Shown: positions 7,921 to 15,534 of the stretch, in pieces | Numbering within the stretch: the stretch's first letter is position 1 | Layout of the letters: the number at the start of each line of letters is the position of its first letter | Assembly: GCA_003500135.1 (NCBI GenBank) | Contig: DNTA01000023.1 | Coordinates: 1 to 38,804 of the forward strand | DNA length: 38,804 nucleotides | Origin: Cytophagales bacterium | GTDB taxonomy: Bacteria; Bacteroidota; Bacteroidia; Cytophagales; Cyclobacteriaceae | Direction: 5' to 3' | Notes under the pieces: generated by a model | What the model was told of the DNA's origin: nothing | Seen by the model: only the letters and a program-made list of their open reading frames with translations | The model's database searches: none | Made by a program: the position numbers and the translations under genes

Positions 7921-9207
7921 ATGAAATTTACTTATTTGGTTAACTTCTTATTGATAGCCCTGCTCCCGGTTGGACATCATGTTTTTGGTGCGCAGGAGGA
8001 TTCTTTGCAGGCCGATAATGGAACATTTGAGCAGAAAGACATTCGCGACCTGCTTAAAAAGAAAAATGCTCCCCCAAAGCCTCCCAAAAAAATGATGTTG
8101 CTTGTTTTGCCCAATGTAAGCTCCAATCCGGCAAACGGTTTGTTGCTAGGTGTTGCCGGTACTGCAGGTTGGTTCTGGGGGCCTAAAGAAACCACTCGTG
8201 TTTCATCTCTGGGCTTTAATGCCGCCTACACTACCAAAAAACAGTTTTTATCCTTTGCCAAATCGAACGTTTACACCAAAGATGATAAATTCTATCTTCA
8301 GGGAGATTGGCGATACTACATGTATAATGCGCCAACCTGGGGTTTGGGTACCAATGCACCCGATACGGGCAATATATCTCCATCGACGGGCTGGCAAGGC
8401 GCCGATCTTGATGAAACAGAAGGCGCTTATCCTCTTTCTTACAATTATCTGAGGTTTCATGAAATTGTAAGCTATCAGGTAAAGAAGAATTTCTATTTAG
8501 GTATTGGTTATCATCTCGACTATTATAATGAGATCGAAGATGAACTACTTGAGTTGGATACAATACCCAGGCAACTGACACCACATTTTATATATTCCGA
8601 ATTAAACGACTTCGACAGAAAGCAATACATTTTATCAGGTGTGAGTGCAAATTTGGTATATGATACCCGGGATAACCTGATCAATGCATACGAAGGTTCT
8701 TTCGTGAATATCAATTACCGGTACAACCCAACCTTCCTGGGGAGCGATCAAAACTCATCTTCACTATGGATGGAATACAGGACCTTTCATTCACTATCTG
8801 TTAAAACACCCCGGCACCTGATTGGTTTTTGGTTGTTTGGCAATTTCCTGGTTTCGGGTAATCAACCCTATTTAACGCTTATGGCGCTGGGTGAAGATCA
8901 AAGGGCAAGATCGGGAAGAGGGTATGTTGCGGGCAGGTTTCGTGGTGAAGACCTGATCTATGGCGAGGCAGAGTACCGGTTTCCCATTTCACCTCGTAGC
9001 AGAATTATTGGGGGTGTATTATTTGTTAACTTCACTACGGCGTCAAACAGGTCGCGGGATATTGGTCTGTTCGAATACATCCGTCCCGGTGTGGGATTTG
9101 GATTCCGGTTTATGCTCAATAAAAACTTCCGTACCAACATTAACCTCGATTTTGGCTTTGGACAAAAATCAAAAGGATTTTATTTCTCGGGCACGGAAAC
9201 TTTTTAG
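7921..9207 (+). CDS. BamA/TamA-family outer membrane protein (Omp85 barrel without POTRA)
   Basis: This 428-residue protein starts with a signal peptide (MKFTYLVNFLLIALLPVGHH, cleavage near residue 23). A short proline- and lysine-rich linker follows (about 40-58), and then beta-strand-rich sequence continues to the end. The Omp85 surface-antigen signature is present: VYDTRDN at 247-252, GSFVNINYR at 259-267 and the lid-lock-type GRGYVAGRFRG at 332-342. The last residue is phenylalanine, as expected for BAM-assembled barrels. No POTRA domains are visible, so it is a stand-alone barrel of the type common in Bacteroidota rather than BamA itself. Transported substrate and partners are unknown. 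Confidence 0.85.
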   Translation: MKFTYLVNFLLIALLPVGHHVFGAQEDSLQADNGTFEQKDIRDLLKKKNAPPKPPKKMMLLVLPNVSSNPANGLLLGVAGTAGWFWGPKETTRVSSLGFNAAYTTKKQFLSFAKSNVYTKDDKFYLQGDWRYYMYNAPTWGLGTNAPDTGNISPSTGWQGADLDETEGAYPLSYNYLRFHEIVSYQVKKNFYLGIGYHLDYYNEIEDELLELDTIPRQLTPHFIYSELNDFDRKQYILSGVSANLVYDTRDNLINAYEGSFVNINYRYNPTFLGSDQNSSSLWMEYRTFHSLSVKTPRHLIGFWLFGNFLVSGNQPYLTLMALGEDQRARSGRGYVAGRFRGEDLIYGEAEYRFPISPRSRIIGGVLFVNFTTASNRSRDIGLFEYIRPGVGFGFRFMLNKNFRTNINLDFGFGQKSKGFYFSGTETF

Positions 9208-9549
9208 GGTTGTTATGTTACAGGTAAATACCATTCCTTTTGGCTTGCTCCTCCAATACAGAGTTTTATCCGATGGTTTTGTCATAACTGTGGTTGTTTG
9301 CTTTCGCAGGATATCCACCCGTTCAATGCATACATCATGTTATTTCAAAGTTGATCAAAACTTATCTACGAAACCTTACAAACCTTCCATTGATATGCTG
9401 AAGTAGCCTACGATTTGTTTATGATAAAAATTGAATGGGCATAAATGGCTTGCTTTATATTGAAAGGCTACCTCGGAATGAATTTCATTTAAAGCAATTA
9501 TTTGTTATATGTAGTGATAACATTTTGTTGATAATTCTAATCGAACAGC
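9208..9549. other. Intergenic stretch, nothing recognised
   Basis: This 342-bp gap separates the Omp85-type gene from the broken EamA gene. A 64-codon open frame from an ATG at 9214 encodes no recognisable protein and has no supporting features. I see no hairpin terminator, RNA or repeat. Confidence 0.5.
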
Positions 9550-10464
9550 ATCAATAGCAAACAAAAAAACTTCTGGTTAATAACCTGTTTCGTTCTCTTG
9601 TGGAATTCAGGGTTTATAGGCGCCGAGTATGGACTACCCTATGCCAGCACATTCACCTTGTTGTTTTACCGTTACCTGGCCTTAACCCTGCTGATTTTCT
9701 TTTATTTGATATTAAGGGATCAATTTTATTGGGTGGGGTGGCGGGCGGCCTGGCAACAAATGATAATTGGTTTACTGTCGCATGGAGTGTGGCTTACCTG
9801 TGTCCTTTTCGCCATTGATTATGGGGTTCCGGCGGGCATAGTAGCCCTCGTTTTTGCGTTGCAACCCCTGGCTACCGGAGCCCTTTCCGGTGTGGTAGTT
9901 GGCGAACGAACTCAATGGAATCAGTGGCTTGGATTGATTATTGGTTTCTTCGGTGTGGCCATTCCTGTAGTATTACGGGTAGATTTTCAAAACGCTTATG
10001 AAGTTTTCGCATGGTTCATTCCTCTGGGTTCGGTTATTGCACTAACCGCGGCCTCCCTTTTTCAACGAAAAATCAGTCTGAAAAGATCATATGAGAACGT
10101 TCCAAAGGGTTTATCCCTTTTTTACCAAAGTTTGGCGTCCATGATATTCCTGCTGCTGCCTGCTATTTTTATCGAGGGTTTATCGGTGAAGTGGAGCCCT
10201 GTATTTGTCTCTGCATTGATTTGGCTGGTTTTGGCTGTTTCCCTTGGGGCTTATGTGTTGATGTGGATTTGATTGACCGATTAAAGACGACCAAGGTGGC
10301 ATCACTTTTTTATCTGGGCCCTCCGATCACCATGCTCATGGCCTGGCTGGCTTTCGGTGATAAAGTAGCGCTTATAGATGTGTTTGGGTTTAATCCTTGT
10401 CTTCGTGGGTGTTTTAATGACCTATTTTAATTCTGGTTCAATATCAAAAAGTGGAATAAAGTGA
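9550..10464 (+). pseudogene. Broken EamA/DMT-family exporter (lost start, two frameshifts)
   Basis: Three frames joined together give a complete 10-helix EamA (drug/metabolite transporter) protein. Frame one reads NFWLITCFVLLWNSGFIGAE and continues to a TGA at 10270-10272. The next frame picks up LIDRLKTTKVASLFYLGPP from about 10269. A third frame from 10387 supplies GLILVFVGVLMTYF and ends at 10462-10464. The first shift is a one-base loss, and the second looks like an extra G in a GGG run. In the first frame no ATG precedes the conserved N-terminus: the expected start position reads ATC (9550-9552, before AATAGCAAACAA). Start loss plus two indels argue for a genuine pseudogene rather than sequencing error. 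Confidence 0.8.
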
Positions 10465-10776
10465 GAGATTACGCATTTATGAACAGAATCTAAAAACTGG
10501 ATTTGCTTCTGCCTTTTTTGACAAATGTGATATAAAAAGGGCATAAATTAAGCTTTATGATTGATGAAATTTAGAAGAGGATTAGTCATGTATCAAGTTA
10601 AAATCAATATAACCGTAAAAGGGACTCTTAAATTGAAATAAATGATTAAATTAATGGAATAAGTTAAGTAATAGCTTTAATGGTTGGTTGGTATGTCCGC
10701 TTTGAATTTCCGAATGTTCATTGTGATGTGCTACTTCATTCTGCTATTTCAGATGTTTAATTAATTAATAATCAAA
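10465..10776. other. AT-rich intergenic stretch, nothing recognised
   Basis: These 312 bp between the broken EamA gene and a small lipoprotein are AT-rich. They contain short stop-ridden frames only, with no hairpin, repeat or clear promoter box. Confidence 0.5.
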
Positions 10777-11202
10777 ATGAAAGCATTAATCTATGTGAGT
10801 ATCGGTATGCTTTTTTCCTGTACGGCTACAAAAACACCAGTAAAAACCCCGCTTCTTGATCATTATACCTTCTTATTAACAGGAGTATCGACTGACCCGA
10901 CGTATGGGTTTTCGGAGAAGAACCCTGTAGAAGTAGGGGGAGTTGACAAAGGCGAGGGGCCTTTAAACGAAAGAAGATTTTTAAATGCATTAGCCGGGCC
11001 CAATGGGGAGCCAATAAGTTATTACAGGGCTGGTAGTTGCTGTCCTGTAAAAAGTGAGAATGGATTCATGGGTAAAGCCATGCTTGATAATTACAGGGTT
11101 ACCTGGGAAGGGTCTGCTGATACTGTTTCAATTTATATCAATATGTATGATTACGGTGAGTTAATGGCTCCGATAGGGTTTACTTTAAGGCCACAAAAGT
11201 AG
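10777..11202 (+). CDS. Small putative lipoprotein of unknown function with an SCC motif
   Basis: This 141-residue protein begins MKALIYVSIGMLFSCTATKT, which looks like a lipoprotein signal with the acylated cysteine at C15. The mature part carries the distinctive blocks TDPTYGFSEKNPVEVGG, NERRFLNALAGPNGEP, YYRAGSCCPV and IYINMYDYGELMAP. From memory, similar small Bacteroidota proteins are sometimes labelled 2-dehydro-3-deoxyphosphooctonate aldolase. That label looks like misannotation, because nothing here resembles an aldolase barrel. The adjacent cysteines in SCCP could bind metal or form disulfides. No functional neighbour is present, so the role is unknown. Confidence 0.75.
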   Translation: MKALIYVSIGMLFSCTATKTPVKTPLLDHYTFLLTGVSTDPTYGFSEKNPVEVGGVDKGEGPLNERRFLNALAGPNGEPISYYRAGSCCPVKSENGFMGKAMLDNYRVTWEGSADTVSIYINMYDYGELMAPIGFTLRPQK

Positions 11203-11272
11203 CCGGCCCTCAGTCTAAAAAAAGGGAATAGAATTACTGATTTTTGTTATACATGATCAGAATAAACAAATA

Positions 11273-11320
11273 ATGAAATACTCAGTCTTGCTTTGCTTTT
11301 TTGTGCTGGCTATATCTTAA
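11273..11320 (+). other. Truncated signal-peptide-like mini-ORF
   Basis: An ATG opens a 15-codon frame, MKYSVLLCFFVLAIS, that looks like the start of an exported protein and then stops at TAA. The frame beyond it has another early stop. This could be the decayed 5' end of a secreted-protein gene or a chance hydrophobic peptide. The rest of 11203-11459 shows nothing else. Confidence 0.3.
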
Positions 11321-11459
11321 ATAAATAGCAGTACAAATAGTAGGTGAAGGATTTATATTGAAAAACCAGAATTATTATTATGGATTACAACCTTTCTTTT
11401 TTGGGTTATGATCTGGATTTCATGCCCTGAACCTAAAACACGATCTACAAATCAGAAAA

Positions 11460-12173
11460 ATGAATAGTTCGCAATTCAAAGAAACTTTTCTGCCCAAAGA
11501 GCTGGTCCTTGAATTATCCCGTGACTTCCCGGATAAGGATATTGAAGCAAAAATAGAGCTTATTAAAAGTTATGCGGCGAAGATCGGATACAAATTCGAT
11601 GCAGATGTTTTCGAAATACTGTTGAACAAGGAACTCGGTATTTGTCGATGGGAAGCGGGACAATATTCCTTGGCAATTACCCATTTTGAGCAAGTGATAC
11701 ATCAATTACCACCAAATGCTAATCCTACAACTTATTTTTTAGTAATAGGCCTTTTAATTCGTTGTAATACTTTGATCGCTGATTATGACAAAAGCCTGCA
11801 ATGGGCGGAATTGGCAATGAATAACTTAAGCCAAACAAATAATTCATTTGACAAACTTAGCAGCCTGGTGGCATATGCCGATCTAGTAGGACGGACAAAC
11901 AGGCCTTTCGCGCAAAAGTTTATACCGCTTATCAATGAGGTCATAAATGAACTAGGTTTTCCGGAAACGCTGAATGATCCGAATAAGACAATTGATTCCA
12001 TTCAAAAAACCAATACGAAATGGAACAAGAGGCTTTCGGAAATAACTTTAACGAAATATAAAAACGAAGCTTCAGAAATGAAGGCTTTTGAGGAATACAG
12101 ACAACAGTGTCCGGTTGGATGGTATAGAAATTATGCCGGGGAGAAGATTGAACAATTAAAAAATATGAAGTAG
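11460..12173 (+). CDS. Hypothetical alpha-helical, TPR-like protein
   Basis: This 237-residue protein lacks a signal peptide and is predicted to be helical throughout. Segments such as ELGICRWEAGQYSLAITHFE (about residues 60-79) and the following helix pairs resemble tetratricopeptide repeats, suggesting a protein-interaction scaffold in the cytoplasm. The first half is better conserved with TPR patterns than the second. It is followed after only 4 bp by a small membrane protein, so the two may be cotranscribed. I do not recognise a named family and assign no function. Confidence 0.7.
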   Translation: MNSSQFKETFLPKELVLELSRDFPDKDIEAKIELIKSYAAKIGYKFDADVFEILLNKELGICRWEAGQYSLAITHFEQVIHQLPPNANPTTYFLVIGLLIRCNTLIADYDKSLQWAELAMNNLSQTNNSFDKLSSLVAYADLVGRTNRPFAQKFIPLINEVINELGFPETLNDPNKTIDSIQKTNTKWNKRLSEITLTKYKNEASEMKAFEEYRQQCPVGWYRNYAGEKIEQLKNMK

Positions 12174-12177
12174 TTTT

Positions 12178-12603
12178 TTGGTTCAAAAACGAAAAATAGT
12201 GTACGATAAATCACCAAATTCAAAACAAAAGATCGTAGCGGCACGCATTTTTCTGATTGACGGTACCGGTGCACTGGTCACGGCGGCACTGCTTAGCCTG
12301 GCGCTGGCCAGACACGAGGCGCTCTTTGAGATGAAGCCGGACATATTATATTTTTTGGCATCACTTGCCGTTTTATTTGCCCTGTACTCTTTTACCAACG
12401 CTTTTTTAAAGCCAAAGAACCGGAGACAACCCCTGAAGGCAGTCGTATGGGCAAACACTTCATATTGCCTGCTTACGCTTGGGCTGGTGATTTATTATTA
12501 TCACACATTGACATTATTAGGGATCGCGTATTTTATGGGTGAGATCGTCGTGATACTTCTTTTGGTTCGGCTGGAGACAAAGGTGATCAGAACCTATACA
12601 TGA
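12178..12603 (+). CDS. Small four-helix integral membrane protein, unknown function
   Basis: The only upstream in-frame starts are TTG at 12178 and GTG at 12199, so this 141-residue protein uses a non-ATG start. TTG at 12178 is preferred because it sits 4 bp after the preceding stop. The protein has a basic N-terminus (VQKRKIVYDKSPNSKQK) followed by about four hydrophobic helices: ALVTAALLSLALA, ILYFLASLAVLFALYSF, TSYCLLTLGLVIYYY and LLGIAYFMGEIVVILLLV. It ends in a short charged tail. It resembles small Bacteroidota inner-membrane proteins without an assigned role. Confidence 0.65.
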   Translation: MVQKRKIVYDKSPNSKQKIVAARIFLIDGTGALVTAALLSLALARHEALFEMKPDILYFLASLAVLFALYSFTNAFLKPKNRRQPLKAVVWANTSYCLLTLGLVIYYYHTLTLLGIAYFMGEIVVILLLVRLETKVIRTYT

Positions 12604-12937
12604 CAGCCACTTATTTCTACTTGTTAATGCAAATTAAAGTTCAAAAGAGAAGAGGAGGCAATAAATTAGGAATAGGCAAGGTATTTCTTTTGAATCCAAT
12701 TAAGGCAGGATGCCGGCTCAATTCAAAAGGGATAAGCTGTTAAGAATATAATTTTCAATTGATGCAAAGATTATAGGTTCATTTATAAAAATCTGATATA
12801 TTTGATCTAAAATGCCACTCAAGACGCTAAGAGTGCAGTATGTTTCTTGTTGCCGCTGCTGAGATCATTATTAAAAACAAACCATTTCCGCCCGGTAACC
12901 ACCATAATGTTTTCAATATTCTTAAATACTTTTTGTA
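12604..12937. other. Intergenic stretch, nothing recognised
   Basis: This 334-bp AT-rich gap precedes a secreted protein gene. The sequence ATACTTTTTG just before the ATG at 12938 only loosely resembles a -7 box. No RNA, hairpin or gene remnant could be supported. Confidence 0.45.
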
Positions 12938-13996
12938 ATGAAATTGAAAGTAATTCTTTTTTCCTGTTTTATTCTCTCATTTGGCATACTTAAGGCGCAG
13001 AATGATTTCAGGCCTGGGTATATCATTGAGCATTCGGGTGACACCTTGTTTGGCCAGATTGATTATCGTGGCGACCTGCATATGAGCAATGCCTGTAAAT
13101 TTAAATCTTCTGATAAAACTGTTCAGGAATATTCCCCCAAAGAAATCAGGGCCTATCGTTTTGACGAGGGCAAGTTCTACGTTTCTAGAGAGGTAGACAA
13201 CAAAATGGTTTTTCTCGAATATCTCATAAAAGGGACAGTTAATGTCTATTATTTACGTGATAATAGCGGGGATCATTATTTTTTAGATAAAAAGGGACAA
13301 CCTATGGTAGAAATACCATATGAGGAAGGAATAAAATACGTGGACGAAAGGAAGGTATATTACGAATCCAAAAATCATATTGGATTGTTGAAGTACTACA
13401 TGCAGGATGCTCCGGGTGTACAGTCACAAATACAGTCCATCAGAAAACCGGAACATAAGAATCTGATTAAATTGGCTGAAAACTACCACAAGGCAGTTTG
13501 TGAAGATGAAGAGTGTATTGTATATGAAAAAAATGCCCCCATGTTCAAAATCATTCCGGAGATAGTAGGAGGGGTAATCAATTATACGGGGGTTGAAGAC
13601 CTGGTCGATAAAAATTATACACATGTCGGTTTAATTGCGCATATATGGATGCCCAGGTTAAATGAAAAAATTTATTTTAGAACTGGTGTGTTGAGGTCCG
13701 AACTGGTGTTTGATGTGTTTTATTACGATGACATCATAGAGAATTATTACAAGATCCCATTTCAGTTGGAATATATTTTCCCGAAAGGCATCATCAGACC
13801 GAGGATGGCCTATGGAATGAACTATTATGTGCGAAAGTATTTTACAGTGTCATTTAACCTTGGGGCTAATGTTAAAATAACAGATACTTTTTTCCTAAGT
13901 GCCACTACAGATATAGAATACCGACCCTCATTGTTTATTATTCCCAATAAGTTTCTATCGTATTCTTTGAAAATGGGACTTTTTATTAATTTATAA
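12938..13996 (+). CDS. Secreted, probably outer-membrane, protein of unknown function
   Basis: This 352-residue protein has a clear signal peptide (MKLKVILFSCFILSFGILKA, cleaved before QND). The N-terminal third begins PGYIIEHSGDTLFGQIDYRG, a pattern seen in a Bacteroidota family of exported proteins of unknown function. The second half (about residues 200-352) alternates hydrophobic and polar residues as in beta-strands (TGVLRSELVFDVFYY, TVSFNLGANVKI, FFLSATTDIEY) and ends in LFINL. This suggests a small outer-membrane beta-barrel fused to an N-terminal periplasmic domain. The gene stands alone. Function is unknown. Confidence 0.7.
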   Translation: MKLKVILFSCFILSFGILKAQNDFRPGYIIEHSGDTLFGQIDYRGDLHMSNACKFKSSDKTVQEYSPKEIRAYRFDEGKFYVSREVDNKMVFLEYLIKGTVNVYYLRDNSGDHYFLDKKGQPMVEIPYEEGIKYVDERKVYYESKNHIGLLKYYMQDAPGVQSQIQSIRKPEHKNLIKLAENYHKAVCEDEECIVYEKNAPMFKIIPEIVGGVINYTGVEDLVDKNYTHVGLIAHIWMPRLNEKIYFRTGVLRSELVFDVFYYDDIIENYYKIPFQLEYIFPKGIIRPRMAYGMNYYVRKYFTVSFNLGANVKITDTFFLSATTDIEYRPSLFIIPNKFLSYSLKMGLFINL

Positions 13997-14222
13997 ACTC
14001 TTTAGGGCTCCGATATTAGACGCCGTTGCAGGTGTTCTTAACTGCAAATCAAAGATTCCATAGGAGTAGTTATTAACCGAATATTAAAAGATAATTTATT
14101 GATTAATGTCAAAAATGAACATATAAAAATAGTTTTTGGAATTCTATATAGCTCACAACTTTCTCAAGCAATTCTTGAAACTGGGAAAAAAGTTCATTTC
14201 AGCTTGTTATTAAATAAAGTAT

Positions 14223-15098
14223 ATGAAAATGAAATATCTACTATTATTTCTAATTAATATTTCAATTTTAAGTATGAGCCAAAGTTATCTTGTTGAGTTT
14301 GATAAATATAATTCAACTTACGACTTTAATTGGCGTGGTTTTGAAAGCGCCGATGAATATGAGAATAAATCAAAATTTATAGAATTTGTAAAAATTAATA
14401 ATTTTTTGTAAGGTGAGCGGATTATGCTTCAACTACAAGAAAAGGAGCTACGATATAGTATAAAATCAGTGGATTTTAATAATGATGCTATTTCTGATAT
14501 AATCTACAGCGGTCCATGGGGAGGTGAAGGAAACATTGTTCACTTTTTCATCCGGTATGATTCCGGTTTTCAAAACATTTTCACCCTAAAGCAAGGAATC
14601 ACTAAGGTTGTTTGGAAAAATAACTTAATAGACAAAATTTATGCTCATGATTGGGGTTGTTGTGCAGACCCAACTTTAAAAAATCAAGTCTATAATGTCA
14701 CGTATGCCAATAACATCCCGCAGTTTGAACTAATATGGGAGTCAATTGAACTTGAAGAATTTATAGTAAAACCTAAAAACTATTGGGAAAAACCTAAAAG
14801 ATTCGAAATATCCAATGAATTATATAAGTTTAGAGGACAACCATATATTGATGACACAACGCAAAATTACCATTTGAATATAACCGGTAATACTATCGGA
14901 TTATTAGAAAAAGGATTCAGAGGCTCTGCTTATGCATCCACAACTGATGATACCGGAAGAACCTGGTGGTATGTAACAATAGATTCTGAATATAAATTAA
15001 AGGATACCTACATTAAATATGAGTCTCGTAAATTCTCCCCTCATTTAGTTGGGTGGATCAGTAGTAGATATATCGCAGAACTTTCTGAAAAAGATTGA
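14223..15098 (+). pseudogene. Secreted protein with C-terminal SH3-like domain, interrupted by an in-frame TAA
   Basis: A frame starting at ATG 14223 encodes a signal peptide (MKMKYLLLFLINISILSMSQ) and runs to a TAA at 14409-14411. The same frame then continues without interruption (GERIMLQLQEKELRYSIK) to a stop at 15096-15098. The downstream half has VDFNNDAISDIIYSGPWGG, like an FG-GAP-type loop, and a C-terminal region (NITGNTIGLLEKG to GWISSRYI) resembling a bacterial SH3 domain. Together they make one protein of about 290 residues broken by a single nonsense codon. The downstream part has an ATG at 14424 but would then lack a signal peptide. The gene is visibly more AT-rich than its neighbours, which hints at horizontal transfer. 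Confidence 0.6.
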
Positions 15099-15534
15099 TA
15101 AGTAAAACGCAACATTTCACTAAATAATTCATCCTTTTCTGTTATACAATCGGTTTCAGTAAAGTAAAAGGATAGCGATCTTTCTAGAATATACATACCA
15201 ACCCTTCAAAAAAAGATTTCAAGAAGAGCCATCGCGGGAATATATTCTTAAATCGTACGCCCTTATCACGTATTTCTTAAGCACTCCCCATCGCATAAAG
15301 CATACACTGCCAGAAACTCACCGCGGTAAAGTTGGCGCCTTATTAGGAGAACCACAGAAACTCACCGCCGTAACTTGACAAGCTCACCGCCGTAACTTGG
15401 TGAAGTTACCGCCGTGGGTTTCCGGGCAGATTAAGGAAATGGTTTCGCGCATTCTAAACAAAAAGATAAACAAACCATAATCGACAATCCACGATTATAT
15501 GTTAGTTTTGAGTTCAATAGCTGAACAACCCATT
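15099..15534. other. Long intergenic region carrying a 22-bp iterated repeat
   Basis: This 436-bp gap separates the interrupted secreted-protein gene from the metallophosphoesterase. Apart from the repeat array described separately, it holds a 70-codon stop-to-stop frame ending at about 15378 that encodes nothing recognised. A 13-codon ATG frame also starts inside the stretch after the array. No transposase is present. Confidence 0.5.
15317..15426. repeat. Tandem array of 22-bp repeats (CTCACCGCCGTAACTTG type)
   Basis: Units begin at exactly 22-bp steps: 15317 (CTCACCGCGGTAAAGTTG), 15339 (degenerate), 15361 (CTCACCGCCGTAACTTGACA), 15383 (CTCACCGCCGTAACTTGGTG) and 15405 (GTTACCGCCGTGGGTTTC). 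The junction of the last two units forms the palindrome GTAACTT-ggtg-AAGTTAC at 15392-15409. The 22-bp period is about two DNA turns, so bound proteins would lie on one face. Multiple subterminal repeats of this size occur at the ends of IS21-type elements. No transposase lies nearby, so a solitary transposon end is inference. Confidence 0.7.

Noticed and set aside
9214..9406. 64-codon ATG frame after the Omp85-type gene
   Set aside because: No recognisable sequence, no promoter or partner, and the same frame extends back as a shadow over the real gene.
15108..15378. Stop-to-stop frame of about 70 codons upstream of the phosphoesterase
   Set aside because: It has no start codon, runs into the repeat array, and resembles no protein I recognise.
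15317..15426. CRISPR array
   Set aside because: The 22-bp units are directly abutting with no unique spacers, and no cas genes are present.
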